Positions 36,298 through 45,465 are shown, counted from the stretch's first letter. The stretch: 64,000 nt of DNA from Rhodospirillaceae bacterium (GCA_002737725.1 NSIP01000001.1:1-64000), one strand, 5' to 3'. Notes: generated by a model from the sequence alone, not told the origin. Numbers and translations are program-made.

Positions 36298-36405
36298 CTA
36301 GAGCAAGCAGCGTTAAGTTGGGATCGGGCGGCTTGCTCTAAGTTATTGACTGGTCGCATCGTTGTTGCGGAAAACCGGGGTCCACTTTTCCGCACGATGC
36401 TCTAG
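36298..36405. repeat. RIME-like double-palindrome intergenic repeat (108 bp)
   Basis: The element is framed by CTAGAGCA at 36298-36305 and TGCTCTAG at 36398-36405. Inside are two hairpins: AGAGCAAGC pairing with GCTTGCTCT (36300-36341), and GCATCG...GCGGAAAA pairing with TTTTCCGC...CGATGC (36356-36400). The length of 108 bases, the two large palindromes and the AAACCGG-TCCACTTTT-CGATGCTCT wording match the RIME/Bru-RS type of rhizobial intergenic repeats as I recall them. It ends 35 bases before the ccmA start and could form a stem-loop in the ccm leader. Confidence 0.7.
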
Positions 36406-36440
36406 CCTTGCGCCATAAAAAATTCTGCTATGGTCCACCT

Positions 36441-37097
36441 ATGAATGGACAAAAATTCCCTGCTGCCGAATTTTCTGGCGCCGATCTAAGTTGTCGGCGC
36501 GGCGGACGCACGGTTTTCACCGGACTGTCCTTTCGCATCGTTTCGGGCGAGGTGATTGTGCTGCGCGGCCCCAACGGCAGCGGCAAAACCACGCTGCTTC
36601 GCCTCATGGCGGGCCTCGCGCGCGCGGTCAGCGGAACGCTGCATTGGAATGATGCGGATATCGCCGATGATCTTTGTGCCCATGGTGCGCGGCTCGGGTT
36701 TGCGGGCCATCGCGACGCTGTGAAATCGGCACAAACCGTGCGCGAAAACATCGCATTTTGGGCAAGCTTGCGGGGTGCGGCCCCAACTCATGTGGACCAA
36801 GCGCTAAACACGTTCGGCATTAGACATCTCTCAGATATTCCTGCGCGCGTGTTGTCGGCGGGTCAGCGCCATCGCGTTGCTTTAGCGCGCGTGGCTGTGA
36901 GCGGCGCACCGTTGTGGTTACTTGATGAACCCACCAACACCCTTGATGATGCAGCACTGAACGCATTACGCGATACTTTAAGCGCGCACTTGCAACGTGG
37001 CGGTATGATTGTGATGGCGAGCCATGGTGATTTGTTTCTGCCCCAAGCGCGCGCGCTGGATCTGCGGCAAACACAGCCCGCAGCCATCGCAGCATGA
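36441..37097 (+). CDS. ccmA: Heme exporter ATPase CcmA
   Basis: This 218-residue ABC ATPase energises the CcmABCD complex that releases heme-loaded CcmE. It has Walker A GPNGSGKTTLLRLMAGL, signature LSAGQRHRVALARV, Walker B LWLLDEPTNTLDD and switch His in MASHGD. ATG 36441 is chosen over the in-frame 36408 start, which lies within the end of the upstream repeat and adds 11 residues. The gene opens the cytochrome c maturation operon and overlaps ccmB by four bases (ATGA). Confidence 0.95.
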   Translation: MNGQKFPAAEFSGADLSCRRGGRTVFTGLSFRIVSGEVIVLRGPNGSGKTTLLRLMAGLARAVSGTLHWNDADIADDLCAHGARLGFAGHRDAVKSAQTVRENIAFWASLRGAAPTHVDQALNTFGIRHLSDIPARVLSAGQRHRVALARVAVSGAPLWLLDEPTNTLDDAALNALRDTLSAHLQRGGMIVMASHGDLFLPQARALDLRQTQPAAIAA

Positions 37098-37759
37098 GCG
37101 GGTTTAGTACCATCTTGCGTCGAGAGTTGACGTTGTCACTGCGCAGTCAGGGCGATGTCATGACCGTGATCGCGTTCTTCGCCATCGCGGCGGCGTTATT
37201 CGCCTTTGGCGTAGGCCCAGAATTAAACGTGCAATCGCGCATTGCCTCAGGTGTGGTGTGGACCACGGCACTGTTGGCTGCATTGTTGTCATTAGAACGA
37301 TTGTTCGCGCTTGATTACGAAGACGGCACGCTGGACCAATTGATGTTGAGCGGCACTGAGCCCATCGCCATGGTGCTGGCCAAAACGCTGGCCCATTGGC
37401 TCACCACAGGATTGGCGTTATTGATCGCAGCGCCGGTGGTGGCTTTGGCCTTACAGTTACCAACTCAGGCTTATGGCGCGCTGATGATGTCGCTGGCGCT
37501 GGGCACGCCGACTTTGAGCTTGTTGGGTGCCGTTGGCGCCGCCCTGATATTGGGTGCTAAGCGCGGCGGCGTGCTGCTGTCGCTGCTACTACTGCCGCTT
37601 TATATCCCCATCCTGATTTTTGGCGCGGCGGCGGTTGAGGGTGCCACTTTGGGTTTGTCGACCAGCGCGCCTTATGCGGTTTTGGGCGGATTGTTGGTCG
37701 CCGCCCTGACGCTGTGCCCGTGGGCTGCGGCCAGCGCCTTACGCCACGCCTTGGAATAA
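37094..37759 (+). CDS. ccmB: Heme exporter permease CcmB
   Basis: A 221-residue inner-membrane protein with six hydrophobic segments. Family features include the amphipathic start FSTILRRELTLSLRSQGD, TTALLAALLSLERLFALDYEDGTLDQL near residues 55-80 (shown across the motif in part), and LLPLYIPILIFG. It forms the membrane part of the ABC transporter with CcmA. It is translationally coupled to ccmA. A 119-base gap with A/T-rich sequence separates it from ccmC, so an internal promoter is possible there (a TATAAT hexamer lies at 37798, without a good -35). Confidence 0.93.
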   Translation: MSGFSTILRRELTLSLRSQGDVMTVIAFFAIAAALFAFGVGPELNVQSRIASGVVWTTALLAALLSLERLFALDYEDGTLDQLMLSGTEPIAMVLAKTLAHWLTTGLALLIAAPVVALALQLPTQAYGALMMSLALGTPTLSLLGAVGAALILGAKRGGVLLSLLLLPLYIPILIFGAAAVEGATLGLSTSAPYAVLGGLLVAALTLCPWAAASALRHALE

Positions 37760-37878
37760 CCTTTTGAGAAGCGTTTTATTGAGTTAAATCGTCGACTTAT
37801 AATACTCCCTCGGTCACATTTATGTGCGTTTTTTGGGTTAGACTTGAGCCCGCGTCAGGAGAGTGCGACAAGGTCGCG

Positions 37879-38598
37879 ATGCACAAATATGCCAACCCAA
37901 CCTTTTTTATGAGAATCGCCAACGCCGTGTTTCCCTATGCGGCGGGCATCAGCATTTTGTGCTTCGCGGTTGGCATTCCCTTGGCGCTGGTTTTTTCGCC
38001 GCCTGATTATCAACAGGGCGAAACCGTTCGCATTATGTATGTGCATGTGCCCGCCGCGTGGATGGGATCGATGGTGTACGGTGTCATGGCGGTATCCTCG
38101 GCGGTCTATCTGATTTGGCGACACACCATTGCCCATATCATTGCACGCGCCTCGGCCCCCATCGGCGCGATGTTCACGGCCTTGTGCCTGGTGACGGGCA
38201 TGTTGTGGGGCGAGCCCATGTGGGGCACGTGGTGGGTGTGGGATGCACGCCTGACGTCGATGCTGATTTTGCTGTTCCTTTATATCGGCTACATCGCCTT
38301 GGGTGATTCCTTCGAAGACCAAGAGCGCGGCGATAAAGCATCGGCCATGTTGGCTTTGGTGGGCTCGGTCAATTTGCCGATCATTCATTTCTCAGTCGAG
38401 TGGTGGAACACGCTGCATCAACCCGCCATCCGCAGCTTCGAAGGGTTCAGTATTAATGCCGCCATGTTATGGCCGCTGCTCTTGATGGTGTTTGCGTTTC
38501 AAACTTATTACGTGAGCGTGTTAATCATCCGACTGCGTGGCGAGTTGTTGTCGGCGAAAATTCGCACGGCACGTTTTAATTTAGCCGCAGCTGAATAA
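37879..38598 (+). CDS. ccmC: Heme handling protein CcmC
   Basis: A 239-residue six-helix membrane protein carrying the tryptophan-rich WWD heme-binding motif (GEPMWGTWWVWDARLTSML) and flanking periplasmic histidines (YVHVPAAWMG and IIHFSVEWWN). CcmC loads heme onto CcmE. The ATG at 37879 begins MHKYANPTFFMRI; the frame stays open upstream to 37822 but that extension does not look like CcmC. AGGAGAG lies upstream at a somewhat long distance. ccmD follows three bases after the stop. Confidence 0.94.
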   Translation: MHKYANPTFFMRIANAVFPYAAGISILCFAVGIPLALVFSPPDYQQGETVRIMYVHVPAAWMGSMVYGVMAVSSAVYLIWRHTIAHIIARASAPIGAMFTALCLVTGMLWGEPMWGTWWVWDARLTSMLILLFLYIGYIALGDSFEDQERGDKASAMLALVGSVNLPIIHFSVEWWNTLHQPAIRSFEGFSINAAMLWPLLLMVFAFQTYYVSVLIIRLRGELLSAKIRTARFNLAAAE

Positions 38599-38601
38599 AC
38601 C

Positions 38602-38793
38602 ATGAATCAAATTGCCGAATATCTACACATAGGTGGCTACGCGATGTTCGTGTGGCCCGCCTATGGGCTGGCGCTGGTAGGGTTGGTGGGAATTTTGTGG
38701 TTGTCGGTGAGTTCGTGGAAGGCGCGTGAAGCCGAGTTCATGGGCTTAAAGTCGGCACGCGAGAACCAGGGTGAGTCAGGGTCGTCATCATGA
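38602..38793 (+). CDS. ccmD: Small heme exporter protein CcmD
   Basis: A 63-residue protein with one transmembrane helix (about residues 15-37, YAMFVWPAYGLALVGLVGIL) and a charged cytoplasmic tail. The start IAEYLHIGGYAMFVWPAYG is the typical CcmD wording. CcmD is needed for release of heme-loaded CcmE from CcmABC. It overlaps ccmE by four bases (ATGA). Confidence 0.92.
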   Translation: MNQIAEYLHIGGYAMFVWPAYGLALVGLVGILWLSVSSWKAREAEFMGLKSARENQGESGSSS

Positions 38794-39263
38794 CGCGCAA
38801 ACGCCGCCGTTTATATTTTGTCGGCCTCGGCTTGTTGGGCTTGTTTACGGCCACGGCCTTGATGTTGACGGCGATGGAAGACAACATTGTGTTCTTCTTT
38901 AGCCCCAGCGAGATGAAAGGGCGCCAAGTCGCGCCCGACCAACGCTTGAGGGTCGGCGGGCTGGTGGAAGATGGTAGCGTGAATAAAGCGGGCGAGACCA
39001 TCACGTTCACCGTGACCGACACCGTTGAAAAGCTGAAAATTCAATACACCGGCATTTTGCCTGACCTGTTTCGCGAGGGCCAAGGCATCGTCGCTGAAGG
39101 CAAGATGGGGCGCGATGGCGTGTTCATGGCCAGTGACGTCCTGGCCAAACACGACGAGAACTACATGCCGCCGGAAATCGCTGAAGCATTGAAAAAAAGC
39201 GGCAACTGGCATCCAGAAGAGTCAACCCCACAAGCCGATATGCCCGCGACGACTCCCAACTAG
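38790..39263 (+). CDS. ccmE: Heme chaperone CcmE
   Basis: A 157-residue membrane-anchored periplasmic heme carrier. The N terminus is basic (MTRKRRRLYFVGLGLLG) with one helix. The OB-fold domain includes RVGGLVEDGSV and VAEGKMG. The heme-binding histidine and following tyrosine are in LAKHDENYMPPEI. CcmE holds heme covalently and passes it to CcmF/H. It lies between ccmD and ccmF, with 12 bases before ccmF. Confidence 0.95.
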   Translation: MTRKRRRLYFVGLGLLGLFTATALMLTAMEDNIVFFFSPSEMKGRQVAPDQRLRVGGLVEDGSVNKAGETITFTVTDTVEKLKIQYTGILPDLFREGQGIVAEGKMGRDGVFMASDVLAKHDENYMPPEIAEALKKSGNWHPEESTPQADMPATTPN

Positions 39264-39275
39264 GCACCATTAAAT

Positions 39276-41255
39276 ATGATCATCGAACTTGGACATTTCG
39301 CCCTGGCCCTGGCGCTGATCGTCGCCCTGGTTCAGTCCACCATGCCGCTATTGGGCGCGGCGCGAGGTAACGCAGCCTGGATGGCCATGGCTGAGCCTGC
39401 GGCACTCACTCAATTTTTGTTATGTGCATTGGCGTTTGGCGCACTGACGCACGCCTACATCGTTTCAGACTTCTCGGTGATTGGCGTGGCGGAGAATTCG
39501 CACACCGTAAAACCGCTGCTGTATAAAATCTCGGGCGTGTGGGGAAACCACGAAGGCTCGATGGTGTTGTGGGTCTTGGTGTTGAGTTTGTTCGGTGCGG
39601 CGGTCGCAGCCTTTGGTAATAACCTGCCCCCCACATTGAAAGCGCGCACGCTGGCAATTCAAGCCATGATCGGCGTTGGCTTTATCGCTTTTGTTCTGTT
39701 CACGTCCAATCCGTTCACACGGCTTGATCCTGCACCCATCGAGGGCAATGGCCTGAACCCGCTGCTGCAAGACCCAGGGCTCGCGTTCCATCCACCCATG
39801 CTTTATCTCGGCTATGTCGGGTTCTCGGTGGCGTTCTCGTTTGCAGTCGCAGCACTTTTAGAAGGCCGCGTCGATTCAGCTTGGGCGCGCTGGGTGCGGC
39901 CCTGGACCTTGGCGGCGTGGACCTGCCTGACGCTAGGCATCGGCTTGGGTAGTTGGTGGGCGTACTACGAACTGGGTTGGGGCGGCTGGTGGTTTTGGGA
40001 CCCGGTTGAGAATGCATCGTTCATTCCCTGGCTGACGGGTACAGCACTTTTACATTCAGCGATTGTCGTTGAGCGCCGCGAAGCGCTGAAAAGCTGGACC
40101 ATCTTGCTGGCTATTATCACATTTTCATTGAGCTTGTTGGGCACGTTCTTGGTGCGCTCGGGTATTCTTACTTCCGTTCACGCCTTTGCCGCCGATCCCG
40201 AACGCGGTGTGTTCGTGCTGATCTTGTTAAGCGTCGCTATCGGTGGATCGTTCACGCTGTATGCATTGCGCGCTCCGTCCATGGATGGCGGTGGCGTGTT
40301 TGCCCCCATCTCGCGCGAAGGAGGTTTGCTGATTAATAACCTGCTGCTGACCACCGCTGCAGCCACCGTGCTGCTGGGCACACTCTATCCGCTTATCGCT
40401 GACGCGCTGGGGTTGGGGAAACTGTCGGTGGGCGCGCCGTACTTCAATGCTGTGTTTGTGCCGCTGATGACCCCGCTGATTATTGTCGCAGGCATCGGGC
40501 CGTTGTTAGCTTGGAAACGCGCGGACCTATCAGGGGCGCTGCAACGATTAAAAGTGGCGGCCGGTGTGTCTGTGATCGTGCTGATCGCAACGTGGGTGGG
40601 CAACGGCGGCGACCTGCTCAGCTTAGCGGCGGGCGGCGGCATGGCCTTGGCCGCGTGGCTGGCAGCCTTGACCATTTCGGAATGGGTGTTGCGCGTGCGC
40701 GGCGAGTATGGATTGAGCTGGCAGCGCATCATTAATCTTCCGCGCTCGGCCTACGGCATGACCTTCGCGCATTTAGGGATGGCGGTGTTGATCGTCGGCG
40801 TGACGGGCGCGAGTGCTTGGAAGCAAGAGCGCGTGGAAAGCTTGAGGCCCGGTGAACATGTGGATTTGATGGACTATCGCTTCACGTTTGAAGGAGCGAG
40901 CCAAGTGCAAGGCCCCAACTATAGCGCCATCGAAGGCCGCTATAGCGTGACGCGAGACGGACAAACCATCGCCAATCTTACGCCTCAAAAACGTAACTTC
41001 AGCCAGCCGCCACAACAAACCACCGAAGCAGCGATTCATACGACTTTTGTGTCTGATCTGTATGTGGTGATTGGTGATGCCGATGGCACTGAAGGCGCAT
41101 TCGTCACGCGCATTTACTACGAGCCCTTCGTGCCTTTCTTGTGGTACGGCGTTTTGTTGATGGCCTTTGGCGGCTTGGTCTCGCTCTCTGATCGTCGCCA
41201 TCGGATCGGGGCCGCACGCCGCGCAATGGCCACGGCCCCACAGGCGGCGGAATAG
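39276..41255 (+). CDS. ccmF: Cytochrome c heme lyase subunit CcmF
   Basis: A 659-residue polytopic membrane protein with about 14-15 helices. The WWD motif reads WAYYELGWGGWWFWDPVEN (about residue 227-245), followed by SFIPWLTGTALLHSA. Four conserved His positions occur in loops (such as KISGVWGNHEGSM and PPMLYLGYVG context). CcmF with CcmH forms the lyase that attaches heme to apocytochrome c and reduces it. The gene is complete and ends five bases before the ccmG start. Confidence 0.96.
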   Translation: MIIELGHFALALALIVALVQSTMPLLGAARGNAAWMAMAEPAALTQFLLCALAFGALTHAYIVSDFSVIGVAENSHTVKPLLYKISGVWGNHEGSMVLWVLVLSLFGAAVAAFGNNLPPTLKARTLAIQAMIGVGFIAFVLFTSNPFTRLDPAPIEGNGLNPLLQDPGLAFHPPMLYLGYVGFSVAFSFAVAALLEGRVDSAWARWVRPWTLAAWTCLTLGIGLGSWWAYYELGWGGWWFWDPVENASFIPWLTGTALLHSAIVVERREALKSWTILLAIITFSLSLLGTFLVRSGILTSVHAFAADPERGVFVLILLSVAIGGSFTLYALRAPSMDGGGVFAPISREGGLLINNLLLTTAAATVLLGTLYPLIADALGLGKLSVGAPYFNAVFVPLMTPLIIVAGIGPLLAWKRADLSGALQRLKVAAGVSVIVLIATWVGNGGDLLSLAAGGGMALAAWLAALTISEWVLRVRGEYGLSWQRIINLPRSAYGMTFAHLGMAVLIVGVTGASAWKQERVESLRPGEHVDLMDYRFTFEGASQVQGPNYSAIEGRYSVTRDGQTIANLTPQKRNFSQPPQQTTEAAIHTTFVSDLYVVIGDADGTEGAFVTRIYYEPFVPFLWYGVLLMAFGGLVSLSDRRHRIGAARRAMATAPQAAE

Positions 41256-41259
41256 CGCC

Positions 41260-41826
41260 TTGTCCGCGAGCACACCTCAGACTAAGCGCTGGCCGTTTAT
41301 CATCCCACTCCTCGTCATTGCGGCGTTGGTTGGAATTTTTGGCAAGCGTTTGTCAGATGTCAGCAAAGGCGCTGATCCGCACTTGTTACCCACGGCTTTA
41401 CTCAACACGCCGTTCCCTGAATTTGATCTGGTCGCCCTCCCCGGTCGCGAGCCCGGATTTGTGACCAGCGAACTCAAGGGCGAGGTCAGTTTGGTCAATG
41501 TCTGGGGGTCGTGGTGCGTGGCGTGCCTGGCTGAGCATCCCTTCTTGATGACGTTGAAGCGCGAGAACACTGTGGCGATTCACGGCATTGCCTGGCGCGA
41601 TGCCCCCGAAGCCAGCTTGCAGTGGCTGGAAAAACACGGCGATCCCTACACGCGCATTGGCCAAGATCCGCGCAGTGTGGCCGCGATTTCATTAGGCGTG
41701 ACGGGTGCGCCCGAAACCTTCGTGGTCGATCAAGCGGGCATCATTCGTTATAAACAAGTTGGGCCGATTACGCCTGAGGTCTGGCAAACAACCCTGGCCC
41801 CGCTGATTGCACAGCTCAAAAAATGA
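41260..41826 (+). CDS. ccmG: Thiol:disulfide interchange protein CcmG (DsbE)
   Basis: A membrane-anchored periplasmic thioredoxin that keeps apocytochrome heme-binding cysteines reduced. The active site is WCVAC in NVWGSWCVACLAEHPFL (Cys pair near residue 86-89). An acidic loop and cis-Pro region follow (GVTGAPETFVVD). The start is TTG at 41260, four bases after the ccmF stop with GGCGG upstream. No ATG is available before the helix (WPFIIPLLVIAALVG), and upstream starts would lie deep in ccmF. The stop overlaps the ccmH start. Confidence 0.92.
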   Translation: MSASTPQTKRWPFIIPLLVIAALVGIFGKRLSDVSKGADPHLLPTALLNTPFPEFDLVALPGREPGFVTSELKGEVSLVNVWGSWCVACLAEHPFLMTLKRENTVAIHGIAWRDAPEASLQWLEKHGDPYTRIGQDPRSVAAISLGVTGAPETFVVDQAGIIRYKQVGPITPEVWQTTLAPLIAQLKK

Positions 41827-42284
41827 AGCATCTCTTGATCATCATTGCTGCGCTGAGTTTCAGCTTCGGCGCGGTGGCGGTTCAGCCCGACGAACGATTG
41901 GCTGATCCCGCACTTGAGTTGCGCGCGCGCGAGGTCAGCAAGGCCTTGCGCTGTGTGGTTTGCCAAAACGAAACCATCGATGATTCCAGCGCAGAGCTGG
42001 CCCGCGATATGCGCATTCTTGTACGTGATCGCATTTCCGGCGGCGATAGCAATGAACAGGTCTTATCGTTCATGGTTCAGCGTTACGGCGACTTTGTTCT
42101 TCTGAAACCGCGCATGAACGCTGAGACGTTGCTGTTGTGGTTTGGCCCGCTGTTGGTGCTGATCATCGGGGCAATCATGACTGCACAGCGATTGCGCAAG
42201 CCTGCGTCTGTTGGCCCTGCGGCACTGAACGAGTCCGAAGCCAAAGAACTAAAATCACTCACGCGCCCGGAGACACGGCCATGA
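41823..42284 (+). CDS. ccmH: Cytochrome c maturation protein CcmH
   Basis: A 153-residue protein with signal peptide (cleaved near GAVAVQP), the redox motif RCVVCQNETIDDSSAELARD (about residues 39-58) and a C-terminal membrane helix (LLLWFGPLLVLIIGAIM). It supplies reducing power and docks apocytochrome to CcmF. It starts on the ATGA that ends ccmG, and its TGA overlaps the ccmI ATG. Confidence 0.94.
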   Translation: MKHLLIIIAALSFSFGAVAVQPDERLADPALELRAREVSKALRCVVCQNETIDDSSAELARDMRILVRDRISGGDSNEQVLSFMVQRYGDFVLLKPRMNAETLLLWFGPLLVLIIGAIMTAQRLRKPASVGPAALNESEAKELKSLTRPETRP

Positions 42285-43681
42285 TCTGGGCATTGCTGGC
42301 CACTTTGGCGATTGTCGTGGTTGTGGCATTGATCTGGCCTTTGGTGCGCGAGCGCGCTTCAGCCACCGAAGAACGTCGTGATATTATTGTGCTCAAAGAT
42401 CAACTGGCTGAAATCGAACGCGAACGCATACGCGGCACCATGAATGAGACCGAAGCTGAGGCCATTCGGATTGAGATTCAGCGCCGTTTGTTGGCCGCAG
42501 GGCGGCGCGAGATGTTTGCTGCCTGGCGCGAAGGCCCCGGATTGCGCGCAGGCCTAACGGCAGCCATGGCCATCACCGTGCCCATGGCAGCTTTTGCGAT
42601 CTACATGAATTTAGGCGCGCCGATGATGCGAGTTGCGCCAACAGCCGCGCCCGTCGACAAAGATATGGCCGCGCTGGTGGAACAGTTGGCCACACGGATG
42701 AAAACTGACCCCGGCAACATCGAAGGCTGGTCATTGCTGGCGCGCAGTTACCGACAAGTTGATCGGTTTCAAGACGCGCTGGAAGCGTATCGGCATGTGC
42801 TGAGCTTGAACCCAGAAGGCGGCGAAGCCTATGCCAACTTTGGCGAGATGTCGGTGAAAGTGGCGGGAGAGCGCGTGAACCCTGATGCGCGCGAAGCTTT
42901 TACCACCGCCCTGAGGCGTGATCGAAGCGAGCCGCGCGCACGGTTTTATTTAGGTCTGGCCGCCGCCCAAGACGGTGATGCCCGTACCGCCATAGCGATT
43001 TGGCGTGAGTTGACCGCCGGGGCGCCGCCCGATGCGCCGTGGCAGGAGATGGTACGCAAACAAATGTTCCAGGTGGCGCAAAGTGCCGCCGTAATGCCGA
43101 TGTCGGTGGAGCCGCGCCACCCGCTTGATGATGCGCCTGCCAATGACAGTGCAAGTGCGCCTGTGGCCATGGCGCCGCAGCCCGCCGACCCCAACGACAT
43201 CAACTCGCCCGATGTGGGTGCCATCAAAAATCAGTTCTCAAACGAGAACCTGGCACAAATTCAAGCCATGGTCGGTAGCCTGGCCGGGCGGTTGGAAAAC
43301 AACCCCGACGACTATAACGGCTGGCTGATGTTGGGCCGCTCGTACACCGTGTTGCGTAATTCGGACGGAGCGAAGAAGGCGTTTCAAAAAGCCATCGCCC
43401 TAAAGCCCAACGCGGTTGACCCGAAACTTAACTACGCGGCCGTTGTACTTGGCGAGATTGACCTGAACGGCCCAAGCGCTTTGCCAGCAAACGTGATAAA
43501 ACTGAACAATGAGATTTTGAAGCTTTCACCAACCCAGCCCGAGGCGCTGTTTGTGCGCGGATTGGCCGCCTTCAAAGCAGGCGACGTGGTGACAGCACGC
43601 AAAGATTGGACAGCTGCAAAAGCCATAGCGCAAGGCCCGCTTGCTAGCGATTTAGAGCGACGGCTCAAGGCCTTGAAATAA
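42281..43681 (+). CDS. ccmI: Apocytochrome c chaperone CcmI (TPR protein)
   Basis: A 466-residue protein with two N-terminal helices (residues 2-20 and about 89-106) flanking a charged coiled region (ERRDIIVLKDQLAEIERERI), as in CcmI/CycH. TPR-like repeats follow: GWSLLARSYRQVDRFQDALE, NPEGGEAYANFGEM, and later GWLMLGRSYTVLRN. A Pro/Ala-rich linker lies near 275-315. CcmI presents apocytochromes to the lyase. The frame is open upstream to 42137, but ATG 42281 overlaps the ccmH stop and begins at the helix. Confidence 0.93.
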   Translation: MIWALLATLAIVVVVALIWPLVRERASATEERRDIIVLKDQLAEIERERIRGTMNETEAEAIRIEIQRRLLAAGRREMFAAWREGPGLRAGLTAAMAITVPMAAFAIYMNLGAPMMRVAPTAAPVDKDMAALVEQLATRMKTDPGNIEGWSLLARSYRQVDRFQDALEAYRHVLSLNPEGGEAYANFGEMSVKVAGERVNPDAREAFTTALRRDRSEPRARFYLGLAAAQDGDARTAIAIWRELTAGAPPDAPWQEMVRKQMFQVAQSAAVMPMSVEPRHPLDDAPANDSASAPVAMAPQPADPNDINSPDVGAIKNQFSNENLAQIQAMVGSLAGRLENNPDDYNGWLMLGRSYTVLRNSDGAKKAFQKAIALKPNAVDPKLNYAAVVLGEIDLNGPSALPANVIKLNNEILKLSPTQPEALFVRGLAAFKAGDVVTARKDWTAAKAIAQGPLASDLERRLKALK

Positions 43682-43692
43682 CGACGGCTGAA

Positions 43693-44313
43693 ATGAAAAT
43701 GATCAACTCAAAAAAACTGATTATCCCAGCGATTATCCTGGGTGGCACGCTGCTGCTGCTGGCCATGTACTTCCCTGGCTTGCGCCCGGAGCGCCCCGTG
43801 GAGCGTGTAGTCGAAGGCACGGCAGCCATTGGCGGTTCGTTTACGCTGGTCGACCAGAAAAACAACCTGGTCACATCTGAGTCGCTGAAGGGTAAATTTA
43901 CTCTGGTCTATTTCGGGTTCACCAATTGTCCGGACATTTGCCCGCTGACGCTGGCCACCATGACACAAGCCTTGAGTATGGCCGGGCCCGTGGCCGACGA
44001 CGTGCTGCCGCTGTTCATCACGGTTGACCCCGAGCGTGATACGGTTACGGTGATGGCCGATTATGTCGCGAATTTTCATCCACGGTTTTTAGGTCTTACC
44101 GGCACGCTTGACCAAGTGCGCGCGGCCACCAGCGCTTACCGGGTGTATTTTAAAAAAGCCAAAGTTGTATCACCCGAAGATTATATGGTGGATCACTCTG
44201 GGTCCGTTTACTTGATGGATCAAACTGGGGCCTACATGACCCACTTCAAGCCAAACGCGACACCAGAACAAATGGCCGCCCGTTTGCGCACTGACCTTGA
44301 TCCGCGCCGCTAA
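43693..44313 (+). CDS. SCO1/SenC copper chaperone
   Basis: A 206-residue membrane-anchored thioredoxin-fold protein of the SCO family, which helps build the CuA centre of cytochrome c oxidase. The copper ligands are in [14 protein letters not shown] (CxxxC, about residues 76-80) and the distant His in [13 protein letters not shown]. One N-terminal helix serves as anchor. It follows ccmI after 11 bases, so cytochrome c maturation and oxidase assembly may be co-expressed. No cox genes are in the window. Confidence 0.93.
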   Translation: MKMINSKKLIIPAIILGGTLLLLAMYFPGLRPERPVERVVEGTAAIGGSFTLVDQKNNLVTSESLKGKFTLVYFGFTNCPDICPLTLATMTQALSMAGPVADDVLPLFITVDPERDTVTVMADYVANFHPRFLGLTGTLDQVRAATSAYRVYFKKAKVVSPEDYMVDHSGSVYLMDQTGAYMTHFKPNATPEQMAARLRTDLDPRR

Positions 44314-44314
44314 T

Positions 44315-44761
44315 ATGGCGGAAACCCCAGAGCGCCCCTTCTGGCAAACAAAAACCTTGGCGCAGATGACGCCCAAGGAATGGGAAAGTTTGTGTGATGG
44401 GTGTGGCAAATGCTGCCTGCACAAAGTTCAGATCAAAGGTATCAAGCTGAAAATCACCAACGTTGCGTGCCGCTTACTTGATGCCCACACCTGTCAATGC
44501 AGCAATTACCCCAACCGAAAAACACTAGTGCCCGATTGCGTGATGCTGACCGCCGAGAGCGTCGGTGAGTTAGCTTGGCTGCCCACAACCTGCGCTTACC
44601 GCCTGGTGCATGAGGGAAAAGACTTATTTGACTGGCATCCGTTGAAAAGCGGGAGCACTGAGGGCGTACATGAGGCAAAAATATCTGTGCGCGGGCGCAT
44701 TGTCGGCGAGCGCAAAGCTGGTTCGCTGGTCGACCACATTGTCCCTTGGAAAGATTATTAA
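44315..44761 (+). CDS. YcgN-family cysteine-cluster protein (UPF0260)
   Basis: A 148-residue protein with the family pattern [20 protein letters not shown], then [12 protein letters not shown] and further cysteines in [18 protein letters not shown] and DCVML. The cysteine arrangement suggests a metal or Fe-S site; the role is not known. ATG 44315 lies one base after the sco stop. Its TAA overlaps the ATG of the next gene (TAATG), so it belongs to the same transcript. Confidence 0.9.
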   Translation: MAETPERPFWQTKTLAQMTPKEWESLCDGCGKCCLHKVQIKGIKLKITNVACRLLDAHTCQCSNYPNRKTLVPDCVMLTAESVGELAWLPTTCAYRLVHEGKDLFDWHPLKSGSTEGVHEAKISVRGRIVGERKAGSLVDHIVPWKDY

Positions 44762-45465
44762 TGGCTGCCGCAGATCACGCCGTATTATTGCCAGAGCGCG
44801 ATCTTTACGAACGTCTTCAGCTTGAAATTAAACCGCGCGCACGCCGGGTGAGCTTGCGCGTTGATGTGGCGCGCGGATGCATTGTACTGGTACGCCCCAC
44901 ACGTTGCCCCGAGGCCCTGATTGCTCGCTTTCTGGCCGACAAACGTACGTGGATCCAAAAACAACTGGTTAACATGCCCGAGCGAGCAACCCTTGCCCAT
45001 GGAACCGCCGTTTCAATATTAGGCGAAGAGCACGCGATCCGTGGCCATGATATCGCCAAACGCGGCGTCTGGCGCGAAGGTGCAACAATTTTTGTATCGG
45101 GCGCGCCGGAACATTTACCGCGCCGACTAAAGGATTGGTTGAAGGTTGAGTCACGCACGGTTTTTACAACATGGGCGCGCGATTATGCCGCACAGCTCAA
45201 TGTGCGGATCGCGCGCGTCGCAGTGCGTGATACCAAAAGCCGTTGGGGCAGTTGCACGCGCGATGGGCGGTTGTCGTTGTCGTGGCGGCTGATCTTTGCG
45301 CCGCGTGAGGTGGCAGCTTACGTCGTGGCCCACGAGGTGGCGCACCTCAAGCACATGAATCATTCGCCCGCATTCTGGCGTGTGGTCGAATCACTGGTGG
45401 GCAATATGAAGGCGCCCCGTGCTTGGCTGCGCGCTCACGGCGGCAGTTTGCATCGATATTTATAA
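44761..45465 (+). CDS. YgjP-like metallopeptidase-domain protein (M48 type)
   Basis: A 234-residue protein of the YgjP/DUF45 family. The zinc motif is HEVAHLKHMNHSPAFW, preceded by DTKSRWGSCTRDGRLSLSW and LIFAPREVAAYVV. An RPRARRVSLRVD-like segment (KPRARRVSLRVD) near residue 25 is typical of the family. It may be a soluble zincin; substrate unknown. It is the last gene of the long ccm-sco unit, starting on the stop of the YcgN-like gene. No signal peptide is visible. Confidence 0.88.
   Translation: MAAADHAVLLPERDLYERLQLEIKPRARRVSLRVDVARGCIVLVRPTRCPEALIARFLADKRTWIQKQLVNMPERATLAHGTAVSILGEEHAIRGHDIAKRGVWREGATIFVSGAPEHLPRRLKDWLKVESRTVFTTWARDYAAQLNVRIARVAVRDTKSRWGSCTRDGRLSLSWRLIFAPREVAAYVVAHEVAHLKHMNHSPAFWRVVESLVGNMKAPRAWLRAHGGSLHRYL

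Noticed and set aside
37775-37803. Internal promoter before ccmC based on TATAAT at 37798
   Set aside because: No acceptable -35 hexamer at 16-18 bases; mentioned only as a possibility in the ccmB entry.
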